Positions 20,834-29,365 of a stretch of 64,000 nt of DNA are shown here, piece by piece. The stretch is from NCBI GenBank assembly GCA_019448385.1, contig JAGTXO010000002.1:310001-374000 (forward strand), given 5' to 3'. A model generated the notes under the pieces. The model was not told the DNA's origin. It made no database searches and was given only the letters and a program-made list of their open reading frames with translations. Within the stretch, counting starts at the first letter, position 1. Each line of letters opens with the position of its first letter. The stretch is from Diacronema lutheri. Taxonomy: Eukaryota; Haptophyta; Pavlovophyceae; Pavlovales; Pavlovaceae. Made by a program: the position numbers and the translations under genes.

Positions 20834-21565
20834 ATGGGCGTGCGCGGCGCGCCTGCCGCGCCCACTCCGACGCGTCGGCTCGATAAGAAGCTCGAGCCGC
20901 GCGTCCGCCGGCCGCGCGCCGCGAGCATGGCCGTGCGCAACAAGTACTGGCGCGCGGACCTCTACCCACGCGCCCGGCCGCAGGGCAAGGGGAACGCGCG
21001 CACAAAGCGCGCAGCACGGCCCGCGCCGCGCTCAGCGACGCAGCCCGCGCCGCGCGCGCCGACGAGGGCCTCACGACCGCGCTCGGAGGAGTCGCCGGCG
21101 CCTCGCTCTGCGATCCGCACGCTGCTCAAGCTCGATGCAGCGGCGCGCAAGCGCGGCGCCACTGACGTCCTCAAGCACGAGCCCTTCGCGCCGGCCAACG
21201 CAAAGGCCGCGGCGCCGATGGCGCGCAACGAGGCGGCGCAGCAGCCACTTGTCGATCCGGTCGTCGTCGTCAACCTCCTCAAGCTCGCGCACGGCTGCGC
21301 AATGTCCGCGTCGAGCCAGCTGCCAGGCGCGTGGCGCTTTGACAAGCGCCCGCGCCGCGGCGACCCGCTGCTGCGCACGCTGATCTGCCCATGCGGCGCG
21401 CGGCTCCGGTCGCTCAGCGCGGTTGAGCGCCATCTCGCGCGCGGGGACGACGACTGCGCCGCGCGCGGCCGGCCTGGCGACGTATGCGCACACGCGATCG
21501 CGCCGGCCGCAAAGCTCTCGCGCTGGCTGCACAAGCACGATGGCGGGCTCGTCCCGTCAGACTGA
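20834..21565 (+). CDS. uncharacterised basic protein with a C2HC-like finger, 243 aa as read
   Basis: Open frame from ATG 20834 to TGA 21565; an internal ATG at 20927 (MAVRNKYWRADLYP) is an alternative start. The middle is Arg/Pro/Ala-rich and probably disordered. Towards the C-terminus a compact block reads LVDPVVVVNLLKLAHGC and then LICPCGARLRSLSAVERHL, with a Cys-x-Cys, a His and a later Cys spaced like a degenerate zinc finger. No family recognised. The same frame continues past the stop for 13 codons to a good splice donor at 21605, and the next exon (21721) is in register with it; see that entry. The true 3' end is therefore uncertain. Confidence 0.55.
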   Translation: MGVRGAPAAPTPTRRLDKKLEPRVRRPRAASMAVRNKYWRADLYPRARPQGKGNARTKRAARPAPRSATQPAPRAPTRASRPRSEESPAPRSAIRTLLKLDAAARKRGATDVLKHEPFAPANAKAAAPMARNEAAQQPLVDPVVVVNLLKLAHGCAMSASSQLPGAWRFDKRPRRGDPLLRTLICPCGARLRSLSAVERHLARGDDDCAARGRPGDVCAHAIAPAAKLSRWLHKHDGGLVPSD

Positions 21566-21720
21566 CCCGTCATCACCAGCTCTGCTGTCGACTCTTGTCC
21601 GCAGGTGGGCGAGCGCGCGCGCGCACGCCGCGCGCGCGCCCCGCCCGCCTCGTGCGCGTGCGCTGCCGGCCGTCGCACTCACGCTGCGCCCCGGATGCCG
21701 GATGTTGCCAACGCCTGCAG

Positions 21721-21972
21721 GGCTACTACTGCGGCTTCCCGACCGGCAAGGCGACGCCGCCCAATCCGTGCACCAAGCCTTATAACCCTTGGCTTGCCCC
21801 GCCGCGCATCGCCCACGCAGATGCCGGCACGTCGGACGATGAAGAGCCGTTGCCCGCGTACGGCTGCCACTTGCACCACACTTTTCGCCTCTCCAACATC
21901 GCGCACTACGGCGTGAAGGACACGTGGACGGACTTTGGCCAGTGGCACGACCGCGAGAGCGACGGCGAATGA
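21721..21972 (+). CDS. 3' exon of an unresolved gene, 83 codons
   Basis: A conserved-looking exon begins after the acceptor acgcctgcag at 21720 and ends at TGA 21970-21972. It encodes GYYCGFPTGKATPP, YNPWLAPPRIAHADAG, HHTFRLSNIAHYGVKDTW and an acidic tail; composition and lack of Arg/Ala bias argue it is coding. The matching donor is gtgggcgagcgcgcg at 21605 (intron 116 nt). Splicing puts this exon in the frame of the zinc-finger-like gene upstream, but a TGA at 21563 interrupts that frame and no in-frame ATG lies between. Either the upstream gene has another small intron I cannot place, the TGA is recoded or an error, or the 5' exon is elsewhere. Confidence 0.5.
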   Translation, partial: GYYCGFPTGKATPPNPCTKPYNPWLAPPRIAHADAGTSDDEEPLPAYGCHLHHTFRLSNIAHYGVKDTWTDFGQWHDRESDGE

Positions 21973-22102
21973 GGCGGCGCGCGCGCCACAGCTCCTCCGC
22001 TGGACAGCTGGACGCCAAGCATGACGCCCTCACACGAAAAGTGGCGCGCACTCGCGCCGGTGTGGTGGTCGACCCGACCGCGCGCCCAGCTCCACTGCCT
22101 TC

Positions 22103-22789
22103 TCAAAATGGCCCACTCACGTGGTTTTCCTTGCCGTCACTGCTAGCGGCCGTGCTGGCTTGGCCCTGCAAGTCCGCCTCGCTGGCCGACGCGTGCGCGT
22201 CCGCGAGCTCGCCCGGCTCAAGGAGTGGCAACGAAGCGCCGAGCAGCACAGCGCCGAGAAGCGCCCCGGCGACAGTGTCCGTGAACCAATGCGCGTCCGC
22301 CAGCACGCGGCCGAGGGCCGTGCCGAGCGACGTGGCCAGCCACAGCCCGACGAGGGCCGGGCGAGGAGGCAGCACGAGCCGCGGGCTGTTGGGCCGCGCA
22401 GCTGCAAGCGCGTCGACCAATCGCGGCAGCAGCACGAAGAGGAGTGCGCCGGACACGTAAGTCGCGCTCGTCGTGTGACCCGATGGGAAGGAGAAGGAGT
22501 GGTGATGCAGCACGTCGGGACGCAACCGGTGGACGGCCGGCTTTATGCCAAGCTCGACGAGCGGGAGCAGCAGCAGCGTGTGCACGCCGAAGAGCACGCC
22601 CGAGCAGCGCACGACGCCACCCCGCTGTTGCTCCGGCACGTTGGCGATGAGCGCGGCGGATGCGCCCGCCGCCGCGAGCAGGGCGATGGGCGCGAGCGAC
22701 GAGAGGAGCAGGCCGGGCAGCGAGTCGTGCGCGACGCCGCCAGCCAAGGCAAAGTGCTGCGCGGCAAACGTGCGCACGGAGTCGTCCAT
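22103..22789 (-). CDS. PAP2-family membrane phosphatase
   Basis: Single exon of 228 aa with the start taken at 22789 (MDDSVRTF); an upstream in-frame ATG at 22891 would add 34 residues without visible structure. All three acid-phosphatase signature motifs are present: C1 KPAVHRLRP (residues 83-91), C2 PSGH (102-105) and C3 GRVLADAHWFTD (Arg161, His167 nucleophile, Asp171). About six membrane segments surround them. PAP2 enzymes dephosphorylate lipid phosphates such as phosphatidate or isoprenyl pyrophosphates at a membrane face; the substrate is not readable here. The C-terminal 30 residues are acidic and soluble. Confidence 0.9.
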   Translation of the reverse strand: MDDSVRTFAAQHFALAGGVAHDSLPGLLLSSLAPIALLAAAGASAALIANVPEQQRGGVVRCSGVLFGVHTLLLLPLVELGIKPAVHRLRPDVLHHHSFSFPSGHTTSATYVSGALLFVLLPRLVDALAAARPNSPRLVLPPRPALVGLWLATSLGTALGRVLADAHWFTDTVAGALLGAVLLGASLPLLEPGELADAHASASEADLQGQASTAASSDGKENHVSGPF

Positions 22790-23024
22790 GGCCTGCACTT
22801 CTAGGTGCGCCCATGGGATCATCGCTAGCGCCGGGGGTCTCGCGATCGCGCCCATCATCGCGGAATTTATGGGTATGGGCGGTCTGGTCACTCATCGAGT
22901 TCATCCACCGTCCTCCAGATGACGACGACCGATGAGGCGGCACCTGGGTCGCACTCTGCTCGTGCCCCGCCCCCTTGGCACCGCGCGACGGCAGCTTTGC
23001 GCCGGCGCACGACTCTGCGGCGAA

Positions 23025-23396
23025 TCAGCGCGCCTCTGGCTCTGAACCGCCGTCCTCCTCGCCGGTGTGCGCCCCTCGCGTCTCGGCGAGCGCCCCGAGG
23101 ACGAGGTCGTGAAGCGAGCCCCCCCCGGGCGCCGCAGAGCCCTCATCCCCGTCAATTTGCGAGCCGCTCGTCGCGCTGGTCTCACTGTCGGGGAAGAGCG
23201 TCGAGTGGACCGAGAGGAGCGCCGCGAGCTCGTCGTCGGGATACATGTCAAAGAAGCCGCGCGAATCTGCGCAGGCGGCGGCGAGTAACGTTCCTCCGCG
23301 CGCACGCGCGCAGCGCACCGCGCGAAGGCTCCATGCGTCGTTCGGTGCGAGGGCGAAGAGGAGCAGAACCAAACCGCGCGTTCGTTCCGCCGCCAT
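23025..23396 (-). CDS. small secreted or plastid-targeted protein, 123 aa, unknown
   Basis: Start at 23396 (MAAERTRGLVLLLF), only 27 bp from the divergent gene at 23424. An N-terminal hydrophobic stretch ending in APNDAWS suits a signal peptide; the following LRAVRCARARGG is basic, like the transit part of a bipartite plastid leader. The mature part is acidic (FFDMYPDDELAALL; ETSATSGSQIDGDEG). No family recognised. Small size and low complexity make it a moderate call; its tight head-to-head placement with a well-structured gene supports it. Confidence 0.5.
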   Translation of the reverse strand: MAAERTRGLVLLLFALAPNDAWSLRAVRCARARGGTLLAAACADSRGFFDMYPDDELAALLSVHSTLFPDSETSATSGSQIDGDEGSAAPGGGSLHDLVLGALAETRGAHTGEEDGGSEPEAR

Positions 23397-23423
23397 CGTT
23401 CGCACGCCACCGTTGCGTAAAAA

Positions 23424-24598
23424 ATGGCGATGGTGTTCGCGCTTCACGTGACGCTCATCGGCACACTCGCGCCGACGCGCGCTCGCATCGCGCCCGCCGT
23501 GCGGTCGACGCCGCACGCGCCCACTGCGTCTTTTCCCTCGGCAGCGGAGGGTTGGCGGCGGCTAGGCGCCGCGCTCGAGTCGCCGCGCGGCGCAGCCGCG
23601 CTCGCGCCCGCGAGCTGCGCGCTCGCAACGCTTTGCGCGCCCGCCGAGCTCTGGGCGGCCACGCCGTCGGGCTACGACGCGAACAGCGTGTTCGACCCGA
23701 GAGGGTTTCAGCCAGTCTGCGGCGCGAGCGATGGCGTCTACCGCGCGTTGCAGGGGCTCATCCAGGCGATGGTCGGCGATGCGAGCTACCGCGAGTACTC
23801 GCCACTCATCGCCGGCTCGCTGCTGCGCGTGCGGCTCGAGCTGTGCGTGGTCGAATCCTTCTTCAACGAGGCTATCGCGCCTTTCATTCGCGAGCGCGGC
23901 CTCAGCTGGGTGCTGCCGCTGCACGAGACGGTCGAGACGTTCCTCGCGGGCGTCGTGTTTGCGGTCGCGACCAACTTCATCCTCATCGGCTCCACGAAGA
24001 TCGTGACCGTGCTCGTCACGTACGCGGACGTCTTCTTCGGCTTCCCCGTGCGCCTCCTCAGTGGCGCTGCGTGGTGCGCGCGCCGCCGACTCGCGCCGCC
24101 GCCGGCTGCCGGCCACAACGCCGCGCCCGCGCGCCGCGCGCGCCGCACGCGCGCGTCGCAGGGACTCGGTCGCGAAGTCGTTGCGGCCGAAAAAAGAGCC
24201 GCCGCCACCGCCCGCCACGCCGCTCGAGTGGGTGCAGCGCGCGATCACGCGCGATCAGCAGCCGGAGCGCGAGAAGTGGACCGACACTCTCAGCGCCGCG
24301 GGTGAGCGCCGGGCCCACCCGTGTGCCGCACGCGCCGCGCGCGCGCTCCCCGGCGCGCGCCCTCGAATCGACGTCGCGCGCCGCACGTGCGCCGCGCGCA
24401 CACGTGGTGACAGAGGGCACGAACCTCGCGCTTCTGCTCCTCTTCGGAAGCGCGCGCGTCGCGGGCGGCACGAGCAAGGCGTGCAGGCAGGCGGCGGAGG
24501 CGTTGGACACGTTTGTCGGCCGCTACCTGCTCCTCACGACCGTCGCGTACGTCGGCGTGAAGCTCGTCCACTTCAAGCTGTTTCCCGACATCTTCTGA
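23424..24598 (+). CDS. plastid-type membrane protein of unknown function, three exons
   Basis: Exons 23424-24073, 24162-24301 and 24414-24598 (introns 88 and 112 nt), 324 aa. Junctions read LLSGAAW-DSVAKSL and TLSAAE-GTNLALLL; the first donor could equally be three bases upstream. The N-terminus (MAMVFALHVTLIGTLAP) is a signal-peptide-like leader followed by a basic stretch. The core has a well-conserved look: FQPVCGASDGVYRALQG, RLELCVVESFFNEAIAPFI, LSWVLPLHETVETFLAGVV, then two membrane segments, a charged linker (EWVQRAITRDQQPER) and a final hydrophobic pair ending at FKLFPDIF. I do not recognise the family; plastid location is inferred from the leader. Confidence 0.75.
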
Positions 24599-24676
24599 CA
24601 TGCGCGGCACGGGTGCACTCAGATTGAAGAGCTGTACATCAGCGCGGCTGGGTTGCACGCCCCCGAAGGGTTCCAC

Positions 24677-25073
24677 TCATTGCCCCGTCTGCCGCTCACT
24701 TGTCACGCGATCGCTCGGAGGCGGCGCGCGCCCCTTGTAGCTGCGCAGCGCGGGGACGCGAGGGGCGCGCAAGCCGATGAGCGCGCGCGCGCGAATCCAC
24801 GCGGCAGCTAGCGCCTGCGTCGGCTCGCGCGCACCGGCCTGTGCTGTGGTCCCAATCGGGGTCGGGCCCGACATCCTTCGACCCCGTGTTGATGTACGGG
24901 CCGCGCATGATCTGGTTGCCTGAGAGCGGCTTGTCCCGCGAGTAAAGGTTGCCTGCAAGGCGGCGCTGGCGATCGTGCAGGTAGAATGGCAGCATCGAAG
25001 AGACCCCGAGGAAGAGCGCGAGGCCACCCACCACCCGCGAGTTGCTCCGGCTCGGCGGACGGGGCGGCGCCAT
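24677..25073 (-). CDS. small single-pass membrane protein, 100 aa, two exons
   Basis: Exons 25073-24835 and 24740-24677 (intron 94 nt, phase 2), junction STG-R-YKGRAPPP. One membrane segment (VVGGLALFLGVSSMLPFYL, about residues 15-33) is followed by a short tail with the striking block NQIMRGPYINTGSKDVGPD. That block looks like a conserved motif of a short organellar membrane protein, but I cannot name a family with confidence. It starts 30 bp from the divergent 62-codon gene at 25104. Confidence 0.65.
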
Positions 25074-25103
25074 CGCGCGCGGACGTCGAGCAAGAGAATA
25101 ACA

Positions 25104-25292
25104 ATGGCGGCCCGCAGCCGAATCCGTTGTAGAGTGTGTGCGCTCATCGTCGCGTGGGCGACGCTGCTCGTCGCCACATTGCCTCGCTCCGACCACGGGC
25201 GCGCGCTCCTCTGGGGCTCCCTGGAGCTCACCTTTGGCGCCGCGCAACCGAACAGCACCGACGTGGACTGGGGCCCGGGCCTCGGAGTGTGA
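25104..25292 (+). CDS. possible small protein, 62 aa
   Basis: ATG at 25104 in good context (aacaatggcg), stop at 25290-25292. A basic start (MAARSRIRCRVC) leads into a hydrophobic segment (ALIVAWATLLVATL) and a short tail ending DVDWGPGLGV. It could be a signal-anchored peptide or the first exon of a longer gene. The support is the head-to-head position 30 bp from the gene at 25073 and the non-repetitive tail. Confidence 0.4.
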   Translation: MAARSRIRCRVCALIVAWATLLVATLPRSDHGRALLWGSLELTFGAAQPNSTDVDWGPGLGV

Positions 25293-25711
25293 CATCTGCT
25301 CGCCTCCGTGATCTCAAGCGGCGGCCATTCGCTCGCGCGCCGAACCGGGGCGCTCATGCCATGGAGTTCTAATGCTTGTGCGTAGCCTTACATCTGGCCG
25401 CATCATGTTCGGGACGCACCCACGCACGCAAGCCGACGTCCGACGTTGACGATGCTTTGCTTTGCTCCGCTGCACAGCCGCACGACGGTCGCGCTGACCT
25501 CCCCAGCTCGGCGCGCGTGAGCGGCTCTAAAGCTGACGTCCTGCGCCGGTTTCAAGGGAAAGCCACGCCCTCTGCGATCGCCAGCGGCGCGGCCGCGCTG
25601 CCCGCGGACGCCCCGGGTGCGCGCCTTTTTAAAACGCAGGCCAGCCAGAGTTCAAACCGGAGCCGAGGGCTTCCGGTTGGTTTCCCGCCCACGGCGGTGG
25701 GCAACGAGCTG
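25293..25711 (+). other. 419 bp upstream of the CXC-protein start: 5' region, possible missed exon
   Basis: The CXC frame is open from about 25376 but has no ATG before 25712. A short ATG frame at 25372 (MLVRSLTSGRIM) stops after about 25 codons and might be a first exon. AT content is higher than in coding DNA around it. Nothing else is visible. Confidence 0.4.
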
Positions 25712-27252
25712 ATGGATTTGTCGCCGGCGGCTGCTGGTGGCGAGGCCGGGAGGCGGTCGGGCTCGCGCGCGTGCAGTCCGTTCTTACACTACGCTGTAAG
25801 CCTTTCGCCGCTCGAGCCCGATCTGCTCCGCAACCCGAGCCCCGCCTGCTTCTCGTCGGGCCTCGTTGCGTTGAGCGTACCTCTCACCGCCGCGCATGAG
25901 CGGCGTACGGCGCTCGCACTCCGCGAGCTGCCGTCGCAGCCAGAATTTGAGGAGAGCGACGGGGCCAGCCGCGCCGAAATCGCATCGCAGCTCCAGGCGC
26001 GTGACCGCCTCGTCCGCCAACTCCACTTTGCGCGCGACGGGAGCGCGGCACGGGCGCCGATCGATGGCGCCGCGGCTGGCGCGCCGGCGAGGCCGGCGGG
26101 CGTGGGCGGCCAGCTTGCGCTTGCCGCCTCGAACGGCGGTCCCGCAGAACGCCGGTGCAACTGCCGCAAGTCGCAGTGCCTCAAGCTCTACTGCGAGTGC
26201 TTTGCGGCGGGCGACCTTTGCTCGGCCGGCTGCTCGTGCGTCGGCTGCCTCAATCTGGACCAGCACGCAGCGGTCCGCGATGATGCGCGCAAGGCGACGC
26301 TGCAGCGCAATCCGACTGCCTTCAAGCCCAAGATCCAGGACGCGCTGGTGCGTGCGCGCTCGCGCGCGCGCCATCGCGGCGACGCGTGCGCCGGCTCACG
26401 CGCGCGCACGCGCACGCCTCCGCGCGCTCGCCTCCACGCGCTCGCGCACAGGCGGCCGCGACCGAGGCGCAGGCTCCGACGGCGACGCACGTGCGCGGCT
26501 GCTTTTGCAAGAAATCTGGCTGCCTCAAGAAGTATTGCGAGTGCTTCGGTGCGGGCATCGCCTGCTCGGACAAGTGCAAGTGCGACAATTGCCACAACCG
26601 TGAGGACGCCGACGGCTTTGACGATGCGCACGCGCGCCGGAGAAAACGACTGCGCGGCTCGTCGGGCAGCGCGGCGTGTGGCCGCCGGCTGTCGCTCGCC
26701 TCTACGGTCGCCGACGACGAGCCGCGCACCGAGCTGCTTGACGGGCTCTCGGACGTCGAGGTCAACGGCGAGTCGCACGCACCGCTCGATGCGCCGCGAG
26801 CGGACGGCGCGCGCGCACCGGGCCCGCGTGATCACCCCCACGGCCCGATGACGGGCGAGTGGTACGGCGAGGCGCGGCGACGCGACACCACGCCGCCGAG
26901 CTTGACGCCCGAGTTCGTCGGTCGCACGCCGAACGCGCTCGTCGACATGTCATTCACTGCAAAGGCGTGGGGCGCCGTGCGTGCGCGCTCGATTCAGCCG
27001 TCGCCGCCCGACGCGTGCGGCGAGTGCTCGAGCCCGGGCGTCTTCAAAGTGCTTGTGCGCGCGGCTGCCGGCCGCGCAATGCGTGCCCCCCCCCCCCCCC
27101 CTTCCCCGCACCCCTTTTGGCGCGCGCGCGAGAGCAACGCTCACGCGCGCGCCGGCGCGCCGCGCGCCGAGCAGGTGCCAAGTGCGCCGTCGTGCGCCGA
27201 GCAGGCAGCGCTGCATGCGCTCGATTCGACGCTGCGCTTCACCAAAGGATGA
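25712..27252 (+). CDS. tesmin/TSO1-like CXC-domain transcription regulator (LIN54/TCX type)
   Basis: Exons 25712-26347, 26452-27048 and a short last exon probably 27205-27252 (426 aa). The first intron (104 nt, phase 0) lies in the linker between the two CXC motifs. CXC1 (about residue 147) is [17 protein letters not shown]; the linker ends [14 protein letters not shown] as in LIN54/TSO1; CXC2 (about residue 225) is [17 protein letters not shown]. Near the N-terminus [16 protein letters not shown] resembles the SPVF-x-Y-LSP motif of plant TCX proteins. Such proteins bind CHR-like DNA elements in DREAM-type cell-cycle repression. The second intron contains a poly-C run; an alternative acceptor at 27174 would add 10 residues. 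The start is the first ATG in frame, and an upstream exon is possible. Confidence 0.88.
27086..27101 (+). repeat. 16-nt poly-C tract in an intron of the CXC gene
   Basis: Uninterrupted C run inside the inferred last intron (27049-27204). Confidence 0.9.
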
Positions 27253-27396
27253 GGCCGCGACTTTGCCGCCCCTGCCGTCCCCGCCGCCGGCGAGCCGACT
27301 TCGGCTCTCTCGGCCCTGTGTAACAGTAAGTTTTCGTACAGCGGAGCTACGTCGCCGCCGCCGTAGTAAGCCCAGAGAGTAAGGGAGCGCGACTGC

Positions 27397-28005
27397 TCAG
27401 CAGAGCATGGCGGGCAGTGCCACGGCGACGTCAAGCTTGCCGCGCTTGGCGCAGCGGCGCGCGGCCTCGTCGTCCGCGCCAAAGCCGAGGACGTCCTTCT
27501 GCATGGCACAGTTCTGGGCCATCACCACCCGCAGCTGCTCGTCGAGGAGCCGGCTCACGTCCGACAGCGAGCCTAGGCGGACCTCGAGGTGCGACAGGTT
27601 CTGCTTCTTGCGCTCGCGGCACAGTCGCGCGCTAATGCGGTTCTTTGCGCGCCGGCGCGCGAGGTGGTCAGCCGTGTCCGCGCCGCGCCCGTCGTCGTCG
27701 TCGTCCGCCTTGGCGTCGAAAATGCCGAGGCCCTGCTCGGTCCACTCGAACGGTAGGTCAAAATCGTCGGCGTCCTCCGTCCACCCCTTACGCTCGCCGC
27801 CCGTCGGCTCGTCGGCCAGCGCGGGCGCCGGGGGCGGCGGCGCCGCACCGAGTGCATCGTCGACGAGGTAGGCGGATAGCTGCTCGAGGTCAAGCTCGCC
27901 GTCGTAGCCGCCGACGAGGATCTCGTCGACAGCGACGTCGGTGACTGTCGCGTCACCAAACTCATCCTCCTCCCACGACGCGTCCACGCGCGCGCCGTTC
28001 GCCAT
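27397..28005 (-). CDS. bZIP transcription factor, 202 aa
   Basis: Single exon. The acidic N-terminal half (activation-like: DDFDLPFEWTEQGLGIFD) is followed by a basic region RRRAKNRISARLCRERKK at about residues 120-137. It holds the bZIP spacing Asn-x7-Arg, here NRISARLCR rather than the usual NxxAAxxSR. The leucine zipper is short: Leu heptads run through LSHLEVRLGSLSDVSRLLDEQL for about three to four turns. The C-terminus is Ala/Cys-containing and unstructured. The target is unknown. It is tail-to-tail with the CXC gene and head-to-head (204 bp) with the carrier gene. Confidence 0.87.
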   Translation of the reverse strand: MANGARVDASWEEDEFGDATVTDVAVDEILVGGYDGELDLEQLSAYLVDDALGAAPPPPAPALADEPTGGERKGWTEDADDFDLPFEWTEQGLGIFDAKADDDDDGRGADTADHLARRRAKNRISARLCRERKKQNLSHLEVRLGSLSDVSRLLDEQLRVVMAQNCAMQKDVLGFGADDEAARRCAKRGKLDVAVALPAMLC

Positions 28006-28209
28006 TACGCGCCCCTACCCCCCGGAATCCTTCGGCGGACGGGGAGGGTCCCCGTCAGGTCTTCCAAAGCAGTATGAACGTTTCCCTTCGTCACGATACG
28101 TGGATTTGTACGTAGTTCCTTAAACTCGTGCGGAGGGAGTCGGAAGTCAGGAAGCGCACTGACCCCGACTGAGTTTCGGACATTTCAAAAGGCGCGTGAC
28201 CTGGGCGGC

Positions 28210-29268
28210 ATGACGACTCGCGTGTGGTGCGCGCTGCTCGCAGCGAGCGCGGCGCCGTCGGCGGCGGCGCTGTACCCGCCGCTCGCGCCACTCGTGGCGG
28301 GCGTTGGTGCGGGCTCGTCCGGTGGCACGGACTGGCGCTACTTTGCGGCGGGCGGCGTGAGCGCCGCGCTGTCCCACGGCTACACGACGCCGCTCGACGT
28401 CATCAAGACGCGCATGCAGACCAACCCGCGCGACTACAACGGCTCAGTGCCGCTCGCGTTCCGGCGGATCGTCAAGGAGGAGGGTCCGCTCTTCCTCCTG
28501 CAGGGCCTCGCGCCCACCTGCGTCGGGTACGGCGTCGAGGGCGCGCTCAAGTTTGGCTTTTACGAGCTGTGCAAGCCGCTCTTCAAGGGCGTAACGCCGT
28601 CGCCCGTGGCCGATTTCCTGCTCGCGTCAGTAATCGCCGGCGCGATCGCGTCGGTGGTGCTCTGCCCGGCCGAGGAGCTCCGCATTCGGCAGGTCGCCGA
28701 CCCCGCGTACGCCGCCTCGACGCTCGGCGCGCTCGCGCGTCTGCTGCGCGAGGGCGGGCCGCTCGCGTCGTTTGGCGGGCTGCCCGCAATGCTCTGCAAG
28801 CAGGTGCCGTACACGATGGGCAAGCAGGTGTCCTTTGACGTGCTCTGCTCCTTCTTTTACACCACCCTCGCCCTTGCGCTCGCGGGCGGCGACGCCGACA
28901 GGCTCGACCCGCGCGCGCGCGCGCTCGTGCCGTTCCTCGGCGCGTCGTGCACGTCGCTCGTCGCATGCCTCCTCTCGCACCCGGGCGACATGGTGCTCAC
29001 CGAATACTTCAAGGGGAGCAAAAGGGCCGCCGTGGTCGCGCCACCCAAGGGCCGCCGGCGCTCGAGCGCAATCGCCGCGCTGCCGCCGCCGCCGCCGAGC
29101 AGCACGCTCGGTGCGCTGCGCGCGATCGTCGCGCGCGACGGCGCGCTCGGCCTTTTCGCGGGGCTGCAGGCGCGCTTCCTGCACGTGGCGGCCATCATCA
29201 TCGTGCAGCTGGTCGTGTACGACGCGCTGAAGCAGGTCCTCGGCCTGCCCTCGACCGGCTCGCACTGA
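28210..29268 (+). CDS. mitochondrial-carrier-family protein with signal peptide (phosphate-carrier-like)
   Basis: Single exon of 352 aa. Three carrier repeats are recognisable: PLDVIKTRMQTN with GYGVEGALKFGFYELCK, then CPAEELRIRQVADP, then SHPGDMVLTEYF. The first and second repeats most resemble SLC25A3/MPT phosphate carriers. Unlike mitochondrial members, the protein begins with a cleavable-looking signal peptide (MTTRVWCALLAASAAP) followed by AALYPPLAP, a leader type used for secondary plastids. A plastid-envelope phosphate or related anion carrier is therefore the best inference. An insertion with poly-Pro (IAALPPPPPSS) lies in the third repeat. The third PxD motif is degenerate. Confidence 0.88.
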   Translation: MTTRVWCALLAASAAPSAAALYPPLAPLVAGVGAGSSGGTDWRYFAAGGVSAALSHGYTTPLDVIKTRMQTNPRDYNGSVPLAFRRIVKEEGPLFLLQGLAPTCVGYGVEGALKFGFYELCKPLFKGVTPSPVADFLLASVIAGAIASVVLCPAEELRIRQVADPAYAASTLGALARLLREGGPLASFGGLPAMLCKQVPYTMGKQVSFDVLCSFFYTTLALALAGGDADRLDPRARALVPFLGASCTSLVACLLSHPGDMVLTEYFKGSKRAAVVAPPKGRRRSSAIAALPPPPPSSTLGALRAIVARDGALGLFAGLQARFLHVAAIIIVQLVVYDALKQVLGLPSTGSH

Positions 29269-29365
29269 GTCTGAGTTTGCATGAGCCCCCGACTGGAACG
29301 GGCCAGGTTGGATCACACTGTGAAGACTGAGAGTGGACCTGGCCAGCTAGCTGCCTCCATCTGCC

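Noticed and set aside
21484-21720. In-frame extension of the 21721 exon upstream without splicing
   Set aside because: It reads Arg/Ala-rich low-complexity sequence through an obvious intron (gtgggcgagcgcgc to cctgcag).
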